Below, piece by piece: positions 38,001 through 47,967 of a stretch of DNA of 64,000 nt (positions within the stretch are counted from its first letter, which is position 1; every line of letters begins with the position of its first letter). A program made the translations under genes and the position numbers. The stretch is from Breviolum minutum Mf 1.05b.01 (lineage: Eukaryota; Sar; Dinophyceae; Suessiales; Symbiodiniaceae). The stretch is taken from contig DF240098.1 in the NCBI GenBank assembly GCA_000507305.1, forward strand, positions 62,001 to 126,000, read 5' to 3'. The notes beneath the pieces were generated by a model. The model was not told the DNA's origin. It worked only from the letters and a program-made list of their open reading frames with translations, and made no database searches.

Positions 38001-41000
38001 GGCCGGAGTCATACGCTCTGCCAAATATGGCATTTATCAGGCGAGGTGGGAATTAGTTCCAGATGGATGGATGCCCCTTGCGGTTTGCTGGAGTTGGTGG
38101 CAGCCCAAATTGCAAGTTCCTCTCATATCCATTCATACTCACAATCTAGATTAAGATCCTTCTGCAGTTTTGGAAGAGATGATTGGGATTGTGCGGTATA
38201 AAGATCATACGGCAGCTTTTTTTGCAAAGCTCCGTTGTCTTGGAACTTGGGACCAATCATTCTCCTGGCTGAAAGGAGAAGCTGCTCCTAATATAGGGCG
38301 TTGAAAGCTTTTGCAAATAATGTAGTGATTGCATTGGTGGTTCAAGTTCTGTGGCATAGATGTTGTTGCTGGACTTGTTGATTGTTTCGACTGTTGATCT
38401 TGATGAGATTTTTTCAATGATGATATGTTTTTAATGTGTCTGTGATACGCATGTGATTTTGTGCGTTGCTTGAGTGGTGGTGTTTTTTTGGAATATTGGA
38501 TGCGTTTTGATGTTGTTCGGTTAAAACTTATGCCTGCAAACAAAAACTCATTCAGGGTCAGCAAGGTGTAATGCCGTCAGGCAGTTTGCAGGGACTACTT
38601 GAATTTCTGGAATGCTGTGGATTGGGTGTCAATCATTTGCGCCACGGCTAGCATCCAGAGGTGTTGTTATTTAGAATTGCAGCCCTGCAAACCACTCACA
38701 GCTTGACTTAATTTCACGCCCCTACTTTTGCCAGAGTAGTTGCATGGATAAGCAAAAGCCCAGGTGCATATGCAGTCATCGGTACCTACGTGCGTTTGAT
38801 CACTGAAACCGGAGCCACCACTGGCACAATGGCAGATTACATTGCTCAGGATTCAGCTTGTTTGAAGAATCACTTAAGTACACCATGGGCAGATTTTTTT
38901 CTAGCCTCACAACTCATGATGTGATTTTGCAGGTGTGTGTGTGTGTGTGTTATTATTGACCAATATCTGTGTAAAATGGTTTTTATACTTGGTTGCTATA
39001 TGTGATCTTGGCTGAGCTTTGTCAAGGTTTCATGTGCCTGCAGCACCATGGTCTTGTCAGTTCGCCAGGACCAGCAAAACCTGACAACGTCTCAGAGTGA
39101 GGTTCGGGCACTGAAGTTTTCGAAACGAAGCTTCAACTAGGAAGGCTCTAAAAAGCAGTGTTGGGGAATTGCATGGAATTGTCGTTCAATTTCTCTATTG
39201 TTGTCATTGTTTATGCTATACTCATGTACATGTACGTATAGGCTGACTTTATTTGCATACCGAACAATATGTGTATAAGTGTATATTTACATACTGGTAT
39301 CAAATACATTTGTGATTTTATATACAGTATATGTAAGATATATATATTATAAAGATATATAATTATATGTGCAATTGTGCGTTTGCGATCTTTTGTGCAC
39401 ACATGGACAGACATGATTGGTTTTACTGTGTCCAACTGCATCTTAGATGCGATTTCTTATGTTCCTATGTGTGGGAATGGATTGATCTCCTTTGTTCTAG
39501 CGAGAAATAAGGTGAAAATAAAACATTTGTCATCTGTCCCTATGTGTATTCTTGGTAGGTAGAGCAGCTATGCATATTTCTATTAATTAATCTCTTTGGC
39601 TCTACTGGCAGGCGTTGAGTGTGGAAGTGTTTGACGCAGTTGAGAGTGTGGTTCTGGCGGAGGCAGATTTTCGTTTCACGTTGATGTTCTACCCCATTGT
39701 GACTTGGATCTATCTCTGGAAATGAAAAAAAAACTGCTTAAAGTGAGAGATTGCAGTCACCCTTTTGGCTGGCATATGGCACGGGGATTTCATGGTATTG
39801 CTTTTCACTTGTGGATTGGAAATACGGGAATCATACGACCCTCCTCCTGCTGCCTGGCCTCGGTTAAGTGATGACTGGCAAACACCAAGGTGGTCGTCGT
39901 ACGCCTCTTGAAGTCTTTCGATGCTCAGCCACGACTGGCAGTGGTGACCAAGACCATTTACAGTGCTTGGAAGGAGCTTAGCTGGCACCTTTCACGGTGA
40001 GGTTTCCTAAAGTGTAAAGATATGTAAAGATGCGGATCCACGTATTAATTGGTACTTGTTCTTCATTTGCCAGTGCGGAGAGAAATCGGTTCTCAATGCC
40101 ATGGCTGCGAAACGCCTGAAGTCACAAGAAATGTGGAGTCAAGTGCGAGATATTCAATAATATCACTACGTTTCCGCCCGCTTGTATCCTGGGGCACGAT
40201 CAGTACTGTAGTTACGGAAACTCTTTCGCCAAGCCATTGACAAGAAAGGGAGAGATGAGATAGGATGAAGACAGACAAAGAGGCTAATAACCCTTGGCAT
40301 GGTCTGCAACTTATTAGATTAGAGCCCCCTTTGAAACCAGTGGCCCAACGAAAAGGACTTGCTTCACTTTTTCATCGTTTTCTTCTGCGTTTACTTCTGC
40401 TTGGGTGTGAACAGTGTTCTTGTCTTTGGTCACTTGCTTGCAAAAAGTGATCCAGGTCGGGAAAAACAGGGCGACGCGAAATTTGCACCATCCACTTATC
40501 ATGTCAAAAGTAAAAGCTTGATGTTGTTTTTTTCCAGAAATAAAGGTTTCCCTCTCAGAAGGTTCTCATGCGCATGAATCCATTGCATCAGCAGGATGTA
40601 TTTCCAAAAAACAAAAATCTCTGAATAAACCAGGCTTGTTACTGTAGGTCCTGTAGCTACTAGGCAGGACATTCAACTGCCTGATGCCTAGAGGTCAGGA
40701 TATGGAGGAATTTGCTACCCTGGACCGTGGCCTGATCAGCTCCTTCCGTGCCATGTTCGGCGACTGGGAGCCTCGCTGTGTATTGATGCTAAGTTTACTG
40801 TTATAGTATATGCCATTTAAATCATTTTACCATGTATTTCATTTAGATTTAGATACTTGAGTTTGCATTGTTTCCTTTGTTTGAGATCATCCTCGTGTAT
40901 TTTACTTGTGATGTATGTTGTTTTATTTCAATCTACTATGTTACTATGTAGGTTCATCCGTATTTTAAAAAACACATGTGCATTGACACCCTACATCACC

Positions 41001-44000
41001 CTACATTTATCAGTTGCAGCCAACCCCTTCCCCAGATAAGGGGCCAGGAGCTGTTGGCATGCCAGTCAGTCTTTGGGTTTGATATCATCATCCAGATGTG
41101 GTTCATTGTTTAGGCTTGCACCTGACATCTTCGTACGGATTGTCACACACGCCACCTGGAACACGAGCATTTTGAAGCAATGCTTGGTTTCAAACTGAAA
41201 TTCAAAACACCAGAGACTAAAGCTTGCACTTGTGCCATGAAGTTTTGTTGCAAGTCTTAAGGATTGGCCGGCGATGCGAACGATTGGCATTGGTTGCTGA
41301 AACTGCATTAGCATCAGCAACAGTAAAGAGACCAGGTGAGCCAAATCCATCAGGGCACCCCATGAACCAAGTCACAGGTGAAATGTTTGTTTCCGCAAGC
41401 AATCCAGTTGTTATGCCATCTTTGAGGTCGGATTGCTGCTGCCACATGGATGTGGCTTTTCCTGGTGGTCGTGGTCGCGACTTGGCTGGAGTGGCAACGT
41501 GTCAAAGTCATACAACAGTCCTCAGCTATCCCGTAGCCTCTAAGCCCGAATGAAAAAGCAAGCGTAACTCTGCAAAACTCCTCAAAACTGTGCGTAGCGA
41601 CGGACCCTCTCACAAGTGATACAGTACTTACTCCCTTCAAAGCGTATAAAACTGTGGCCCCTTCAAATCCTGTGTCTTTATTGAGAAAATATTTAAAGGG
41701 TTGAAACAACTGCACAAACAGTGCACAAAAATGATGCCTCATCAAATGCCAAGGTGTTGCTGTTGAACATGATGCTGGCCATTTTGTTGGATTCATACAG
41801 TGGGGTGAAATCGCAAACCTCTTCAATGACAACTCTCAACACACAGATCTCCGAGATGCTTCGCAGACGTGCCTCGGATGCCTTAGAGGATGCTTGCTTG
41901 GCTCTTGACTGGTTCTGCTAGAAATGTATGTCCTTCTCCAGAGGGTTGGTTTTTAAAACGCCAAGCGAAACACAGCCGGAAAGGACTGGAAGTACCAATG
42001 CACTCTGTCAACATCCATTGGCCCTTCAAAGGAAGTTGTGGTTCTAACTACCACGCTTTCACAAATCAGTTGGCAGTGGAACTCTCTCATTCACAAACTG
42101 TCTCCCATCATATCCAACCTACGTCTAACCTACTTGGCTTGAAATTTGCGTGCCTTTGAATTCTTGCCAGCTGGACGCTTATTCTGTTTCTGTTCCCACA
42201 TGTTCCTACTTTTCCAGTGAGTTTGCTTGTAGCTAGTTTCTAGACTTTGAGAAATCAAAAACCTCGGTACAAGCCTTCAAGGAGAGTGTAGCGCATGTGA
42301 CTTGTTGGTAGAATCTAGTCCACCACCCCTGAAAGAAATAATGGCCCCCATAGTTCCTCAAAAAGATCAGCTCCCAAAACCTTGGAGACTTAAACGGAAT
42401 TCGATAATTATGCATCAATATGTGTAGTGAATAGCCAAAAAATCACTTGAAGCTTTCGAGTGGCGCTCCATACTCAGGAGATGTTTGTGTAACTTTCATT
42501 TGTTGGCCACTTTAAGTCATCTTTCCAGGCAGGCAGTCCTTGAATGGCGACCGGGTACGACTATCTGATGTGTGGATGCTTGAACGCATTGGACAAAGAT
42601 CATCTTCACTTCTCACGTCCAGATACATTTCTTGTCATATAGTGCACCTTGCGTTAAGACACTTTGAGATAGCTGAAATATTTGGCGTACCTCCCGAACT
42701 GGCTCATCAAAACATATCAAAACTCATGTCTCCACAACCCCAGCTGTCAGCTGACTGTCAGCTAAGCAAGCAGGAAAGCTTATGTGGACAAGTTCGGAGA
42801 TGAGCGTCAGATGCTCCAAACCACCGAACTGGTCACTGCGGAAGACGTCATGAAGCAAGTGGAGGAGCATGGGCCATGGGCCAAAGAAAGCTGACATGTG
42901 ATAAGCTTGAAATAGCTTCCCCGAGATCCCAACAGTCCTGGATGAGAGCCATTGCATGCCACATCAAATATGTAGGACTTGGATGTTTGTATGTGTGAGA
43001 ATGTTAGATTTTGCCAGAAGCTCATGCAAGTAAGACATCATGGCCACAATATCCTGCTCAGGGCATCTCCTATTTGCAAGCCAAGAGAGGTCTGGAAAAT
43101 GCGCAAAGCAAATGGGAGAAGAGTATCTTCGGCAAGCAACCGCGCATGTTTGCACACTCTTCAACTCTTTTCAATCCATTTAGAATGTGCATGCGCAAAT
43201 GTATTGTCGTTGGCTGCCTCACAGATGTTCTTCATAGTGTTTTCCTGAGTGGTGCTCCTTTTTTTTTGTTTTGTTTGCCGCGAACCGTAGACTGTTTGGT
43301 AGCAGTATGGAAAACTGAAGCCGTAAAACGCTTGTGGTCAACAACGGCGCCTTGATCAGGTCAAGAAGCTCCTTATACTCCAGAAACCTACATGTCGCAA
43401 TTGAAGCTTTGTGGTGTAAGGCGTGGTTGTTGTTGGATGTTACCTCTGATGGTGTTTTTTCAATTTCTGGGCAATCTGGTCATATCTTTCCATATCATGC
43501 CATACCGGGTTCGCATCAATTACCACAGTATTGTTCCAGTCTCACAGGTTTTGAAGCTGCGCTCCACTTTAAAAGTGCTACTATTTTACCAAATTTTGCC
43601 AGACAGCTGCTTGTGACTGCTAGTCCCAATTTCAAGGCATTAACCACATCATTAGTTTGGTCACACCAGTCCACCAAAAGGCTTTCCATAGTCCAACAGG
43701 TTAAGCCTTCTCCGCGGGAAGACCAAGTTCCTCCGGACTGCCTTCACCCAGGTGTCAGGGCTGGGAGTTTTGGAAACTCACCATGGTCCACGGTTGAGCA
43801 TGTTGCCATGTTGCCATGTCCGTGTTCCACCCTTTTTTTTGGGTTGCTCTGAACCTATGTTGACCTCCCAGCTTTTTTCATATTCATATCATATCTTTGA
43901 AAATGATGATGTGAATGGATGATGGCACGATGAAGCCAAGACAACATGGCATGATGGACAAGAAGGCATAATGATTTGAATGGATACTGTGCAGACTATC

Positions 44001-44664
44001 TCATGTGATGGAAAATCATGGGCCACGAACCTACAAACGAGTTCAGACTCAAGGTTTTCTTTCGGCGTTGCTTGTTGTCCAGGTCGCGGATCACCACGAA
44101 CTGTCGGAAAAGGCTGTGGGGCAGCAAGAGACCACCAACCTGGTCATGAGCACTGTGAGGGAGCCTCTTGACACAAAGGCTGGAAAGTTACTTGTATACG
44201 GTATGTTTGAAGTATTTGAAGCATGAGGTTTCCGTGTTCCAGATGAAGGTGTTTGCGTCACGGGGGCAGAAATTTTTGTCAAATGGAGCTTTAGGTGAGT
44301 CAGGTTTCATCGTACTCATTTAACGAGTAGGACGGCCATGCCTCTTTTACCAAGGCTGCTAGGAAACTCCAAAATCTCGCGTGGGCGAAGAAACCCAATT
44401 CAGGAAGGGAGGCATCCAGTAACTCTATTGTATATTCCTTCATTGGCACAAAGACTTAGGGCTGAATGGTAAAGGTCCTACATACAGGTGCCAATGGAGA
44501 CCTTACGCCTTTCAGTGATCGTCTTGGCATTGACTAGTAGTGCACCAGTTCAACCGCTGAGGAATGTGAAGGCTATGAGTAAACAGGTGGATGAGATCCT
44601 TCGTGAAGAGTGTAGCTCCTTCGAGGATCGCCAGGAGGTGATTTGCAGCTTGGCACAGACGAAG
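32014..44664 (+). CDS. Polycystin-type (PKD/TRPP) cation channel
   Basis: This is a membrane ion channel of the polycystin family. TOP-domain signatures come first: 32014-32073 (VYDVNSVPDFWSWL), 34088-34118 (IRLRQERAK) and 36915-~37010 (YNQNYGLISLVTVNFFLNR). Membrane exons follow with unbroken phase: 39612-39698 (FRFTLMFYPI, S3), 39890-39973 (VVVVRLLKSFDAQPRL, S4 and linker), 40356-40428 (LHFFIVFFCVYFCLG, S5), 40694-40777 (SSFRAMFGDWEPR, pore helix), 41070-41107 and 41754-41888 (VLLLNMMLAILLDSYSGVK, S6). The C-terminal tail continues at 42537-42591, 42767-42879 (KQVEEHGPW), 43062-43135 (SYLQAKRGLENAQSKW), 44083-44160 and 44549-44664 (KQVDEILREECSSFE), mostly charged and helical. Donors are GT, GC and GA. 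Other possible exons are 33644-33745, 34821-34900, 35437-35510 and 37270-37335. The start is unknown; the gene may begin upstream and may continue beyond the retrotransposon. Confidence 0.85.
32440..32540. repeat. TA/TATG microsatellite
   Basis: Mixed TATATG and TATACA runs in an intron of the polycystin-like gene. Confidence 0.8.
34153..34270 (+). repeat. Dispersed repeat with MGVSKNRGTPKW-type translation
   Basis: The + strand translates as MGVSKNRGTPKWMVY and then VYNGKP. From memory, this phantom peptide recurs in many predicted proteins of Symbiodiniaceae because it lies in a very abundant dispersed non-coding repeat. It sits just after the exon ending at 34118, in an intron. An internal GGTTTATATAT slip repeat lengthens this copy. 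Assignment rests on recall and should be confirmed by a genome self-search. Confidence 0.6.
35069..35163. repeat. TTG/TTC/TTT-rich low-complexity tract
   Basis: Pyrimidine-rich trinucleotide tract; its - strand translation is a Gln/Glu/Lys run that I regard as a shadow. Confidence 0.7.
36533..36594. repeat. (ACT/GCT)n trinucleotide repeat
   Basis: Imperfect ACT, GCT and GTT trinucleotide run, probably intronic. Confidence 0.8.
38933..38950. repeat. (GT)9 microsatellite
   Basis: Nine uninterrupted GT dinucleotides directly after TTTGCAG. Confidence 0.9.
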
Positions 44665-44936
44665 GTAAGCCTCAAGCTTCACTGAGAGGCTGCGTAGCCT
44701 GAGTGAGTTTTTTCTCACAAGTTTCATCTCTACCAACTCTGCTTGCTGAATTTCTATCAGCCTCGTTCCAACACAAATGGGTTTCGTACTGTTTGATGTA
44801 AAGATCTATGGTATATTGGAGCTTTCAATGGAGGATCATCTACCATGACGATCTATCATCATAACTCAGAACGGTCAACCTATCATTTGCCGTACTGAAT
44901 ACCAATTCTGAGCCCCAATTGAAGTGGTAATCCCGT

Positions 44937-44956
44937 ATATATATATATATATATAT
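44937..44956. repeat. (AT)10 tract, left flank of the retrotransposon
   Basis: Ten AT units abut the left LTR, and the matching right flank (53568-53580) is also AT alternation. The element therefore inserted into an AT microsatellite. The exact target duplication cannot be read, but even lengths (4 or 6 bp) match while 5 bp would not. Confidence 0.85.
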
Positions 44957-45287
44957 TGTTGAATCCACTGAAGATTGACTGTAACCAGTTGTTGTTGCCA
45001 AAACGCTAAAACACCCAAACGTAATCACCCTCCTAGTGATTGCCCCTTGTCACCGTTTGACTCACTCCAAAAGGTTCTACCAGTGAAAACACGCTGCCCC
45101 AGCTGTTTTTCCTCACCAGACCATGGCACGACTTGCCAACGTCACCTAAACCCCCTCTGGAAACCCTTTTGTCCAGAGAGACAACGAAAACAGTTTCGGG
45201 CCACAAATGTCGCCAAGTTCCAAGTTACACGAAGCTGGATACCTGACAGTGCAAATGACCAGGGATAGTTGGAATTGGAAATTCACA
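44957..45287 (-). repeat. 3' LTR of the copia element
   Basis: 331 bp, TGTTG at one end and TCACA at the other on the + strand. Matches 53237-53567 except C versus G at 45174 and T versus A at 45282. Confidence 0.95.
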
Positions 45288-45292
45288 CTCCT
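45288..45292 (-). other. Possible short polypurine tract
   Basis: On the - strand the five bases AGGAG sit directly against the 3' LTR, preceded by a T-run. The position is right for plus-strand priming but the tract is unusually short. Confidence 0.35.
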
Positions 45293-45315
45293 AAAAATTC
45301 TTTGTTTTTCTATTT

Positions 45316-47358
45316 TTATTGCTTGGTGACATCATTTGTCACTGCTGTGGAGAGCCACTGTCGCTGCAGTTTACGATCTGCCCGTTCTTTCAAGATTTCA
45401 TCAATGTCGTGCAAACAACACCAGTGTTTTTCAAGATATTGTCGGAGGGCATACGTATCCATGGCCTTTGTCAAAGCATCGGCCAATTGGGCTGCAGAAT
45501 GGACCCAATGCAGTGAAATGCCACTTTTCACATGATCCTTTATGACTAATGCTTCAATCAATGTGCGATGCTCTTGGCACTGTGGTGTGCTATTTTTCGT
45601 GATGACATCATACAACGACTTACAATCAATGGCTGCAATACTTTTGTTTTCTGTTTCCCAAACCTTTTCAGGGGTTTTCCAAGGTATTTGAGGGTTCTTA
45701 AGCCAGGCCCAACTAAGCCTTACCCAATCCAGTAAATCCACGGAGTGGGAAAGGGCATATGTTTCAGCTGCCAACGTGCTGGCCACTACCCTATCTATTT
45801 TCTTGGAATACCAAACAATCGGACTGGAAATGGCTGGTTTTTGAGAACAAATATCCTGGTGTGTTGCAAGAATCAAACCACCTTTTTGACTCTGTTGCTT
45901 CTCTCGTGTGGCGAAAGAAGCATCCGAATATGCTAAAAAGCAAATTTGGTGGATTGGAATGCTCTCATAAGTGATTCGAACATCATTATGTTTCTTTGCA
46001 TCACTCAGCAAACGATTACCATCTAGCAAGTCTTTGATTACTGCACAGTTTATTTTGGATTGAAGATGGCTTAATCTCGAAGATATATCCGGTCTAGTAT
46101 TGGATGCCGCATATTGAAGAGATCCTATAAGCCCTCTTAACTCTTGTCTTTCGGGTTCTGTGACTTTTTGATCTTCTCCCTTGCGTCTATCTCGAGATAC
46201 ATTGATGGGATTGATGTTGTTTATGTATTCCCTTTGGTCTAGATGAATTCTCCCATCGTGTTCCTGCTCTATGCTGATGCCTGTGAACGTGAATTTGCGT
46301 TCTCTCTTGGTACCAAAAGGAAACTTTTTCTCAAGTTCAATCAATGCTTTATTGAAAAGGGCATCACCGCAGCAAAGTCCATCATCAACGTGAACTCCAA
46401 TGTGACCATGGACCTGTCCGTTTTCACTTTGTAGTGTGAAAAGACATGGATCCAGCGGGTTGATAGAGAAACCAATGGAAATGAGTGTTTCGCGAAGTTC
46501 CTGATACCAGAGAAACGGAGCATTTACTAGCCCATATGCGGATTTCAGAAGTTCGCAGATTTCCAAAGGCTTTAGTCCTAGTTTTCGACGAAGTTCCTCT
46601 GGGGGATCTACTCCTAGGATTCTATCATCACGTCGTGATCCACGAAGAAAAGCAGTTTTGATGTCAAAAGATCTTATCCACCACTGTTGACTAGCACTGT
46701 ATTGTAGGATCAGTGAACGCGACTCTTTCTGCAGAGTCGGTGAATCACGGGGAATCTCTGTTAAATTAGGATCTTCATACCCTAAGATCACCAACCTAGC
46801 TTTGGCTTTCTTACTCTTTCCTATTTCTTGTGCTTCTATTTCATCAACATCTTTCCAAGTGAGTATCCATCGGCTCCTCAAGATATTGGCTGCTGGAATG
46901 CGGTCACGCAGTATGGCTCGAACTGTTCCTGTGGAAAGCCACTGGTCGACTTCTTTTTCTTTTGCTTTGTCGAACTCTCTCTTTTGTTCTGCAGTCAAAT
47001 CTTTGAGTTTTACCTCTGCCCTCTGTTTCTTGGCACTCGACACAAGGAAAGCGGTGGCATCAACATCGGATTTACGAAGATGTTGGATGTCTTGGTTATT
47101 CAATAGAATCTCACATTCCCAGTATTGGTCTTGTCTTACAGTCAGAACTTCCTCAATGCATTGATATGCTTGTTCCTCTTCATCCTTTGTGGTGATTACA
47201 TGAAACACTGTTACCCCTCTCCATTCCTCTTCATGTTCTTCACTATGATCATAGTTATCCCATCTATCTATCTTTTGTTCAATGGACTTGGATGACGGTT
47301 TTCTCATTAGGGATACCCGTTCCGACTTTAGAGACAAAATGTCAATGGCATGGGACAA
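45316..47358 (-). CDS. Copia reverse transcriptase and RNase H
   Basis: This frame encodes the polymerase that copies the element's RNA into DNA and the nuclease that removes the RNA strand. It is open for 680 codons, but its first codon is not ATG and a TGA lies directly upstream, so it must be reached by frameshift or be a separate broken segment. RT signatures are SFDIKTAFLRG (first catalytic Asp, residue 232) and GVHVDDGLCCGD (Asp 325 and 326, with His in place of the usual Tyr of the YxDD box). RNase H residues are Asp 479 (AYSDASF), Glu 532 (LAAETYAL), Asp 578 (AAIDCKS) and Asp 627 (HSAAQLADALTK). All catalytic positions are intact. The frame ends 29 bp before the 3' LTR. Confidence 0.95.
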   Translation of the reverse strand: MSHAIDILSLKSERVSLMRKPSSKSIEQKIDRWDNYDHSEEHEEEWRGVTVFHVITTKDEEEQAYQCIEEVLTVRQDQYWECEILLNNQDIQHLRKSDVDATAFLVSSAKKQRAEVKLKDLTAEQKREFDKAKEKEVDQWLSTGTVRAILRDRIPAANILRSRWILTWKDVDEIEAQEIGKSKKAKARLVILGYEDPNLTEIPRDSPTLQKESRSLILQYSASQQWWIRSFDIKTAFLRGSRRDDRILGVDPPEELRRKLGLKPLEICELLKSAYGLVNAPFLWYQELRETLISIGFSINPLDPCLFTLQSENGQVHGHIGVHVDDGLCCGDALFNKALIELEKKFPFGTKRERKFTFTGISIEQEHDGRIHLDQREYINNINPINVSRDRRKGEDQKVTEPERQELRGLIGSLQYAASNTRPDISSRLSHLQSKINCAVIKDLLDGNRLLSDAKKHNDVRITYESIPIHQICFLAYSDASFATREKQQSQKGGLILATHQDICSQKPAISSPIVWYSKKIDRVVASTLAAETYALSHSVDLLDWVRLSWAWLKNPQIPWKTPEKVWETENKSIAAIDCKSLYDVITKNSTPQCQEHRTLIEALVIKDHVKSGISLHWVHSAAQLADALTKAMDTYALRQYLEKHWCCLHDIDEILKERADRKLQRQWLSTAVTNDVTKQ

Positions 47359-47612
47359 TCAGGATCTAAGTGTGGCTGGAAGGGACCTGTACGGGGTTTG
47401 TTGTGAACCTTGAACGCATGATCATCTCGGACGACCCAGTAGTCTTCAGCGAACAGTTCATCATCCACTTCCGAATCTGGAATCGGAATGGCTGCTGGGT
47501 CTGGAACTGCAGTTTCAGGCACAAAGCTTTCCGGTGGAGTGGATTGACTACCTATATGATGGGGGACACAAAGGTTCGGAATCAGGTTGAACTCCTCCTT
47601 GATGACTTCCAT
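47328..47612 (-). CDS. Copia pol linker segment between integrase and RT
   Basis: A 94-codon frame that overlaps the previous segment at 47548-47612 and the RT frame at 47328-47358. It is acidic and Pro-rich (VPDPAAIPIPDSEVDDELF) and continues YWVVRDDHAF, consistent with the disordered integrase-RT linker of copia polyproteins. It is one frame off from both neighbours, so it is joined to them only if frameshifts occur. Confidence 0.6.
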   Translation of the reverse strand: MEVIKEEFNLIPNLCVPHHIGSQSTPPESFVPETAVPDPAAIPIPDSEVDDELFAEDYWVVRDDHAFKVHNKPRTGPFQPHLDPDCPMPLTFCL

Positions 47613-47967
47613 TACTAGGGGTGGCCGCTATTGGTACTTCTTCGGGGTTTGGTGTACCACCCTCGTCTGCTGGAATTACATTTTCCCCAGTGAGGTCCTC
47701 ATATTGAAAGATACCAGACTTAGAGATTTCAGGAAGCTTTTGATCTTCTTGAGACTCGGACCTTAAATAATTCTGGGCTTCACGCTCTGAAAGCAGACGA
47801 ACATGTTCCGGTGGAACACGATATACCCTGCTCACATGTGACAACCAAACTACGGTGTTGGACTCTTGAACTATCACTTGTGCTGGACCCACCCATCTAC
47901 CCCCCCTTGTCCCGGTTTCCAAAACATCACCCGGACCCCACTTTGATGGTGCCCCCTGTGAGGACAA
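47548..47967 (-). CDS. Copia integrase C-terminal domain segment
   Basis: This frame reads RWVGPAQVIVQESNTVVWL and then SHVSRVYRVPPEHVRLLS, the small beta-barrel C-terminal domain typical of dinoflagellate copia integrases. It overlaps the end of the integrase catalytic frame. The frame change coincides with a run of seven G residues on the - strand (C at 47900-47906). A change in homopolymer length would explain the break; programmed slippage is the alternative. Downstream it becomes acidic linker and stops at 47548. Confidence 0.75.
   Translation of the reverse strand: MSSQGAPSKWGPGDVLETGTRGGRWVGPAQVIVQESNTVVWLSHVSRVYRVPPEHVRLLSEREAQNYLRSESQEDQKLPEISKSGIFQYEDLTGENVIPADEGGTPNPEEVPIAATPSNGSHQGGVQPDSEPLCPPSYR

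Noticed and set aside
44975..45268. 97-codon + strand frames present in both LTRs (also 53255-53548)
   Set aside because: They duplicate only because the LTRs are repeats; they lie on the antisense strand and have no protein-like features.
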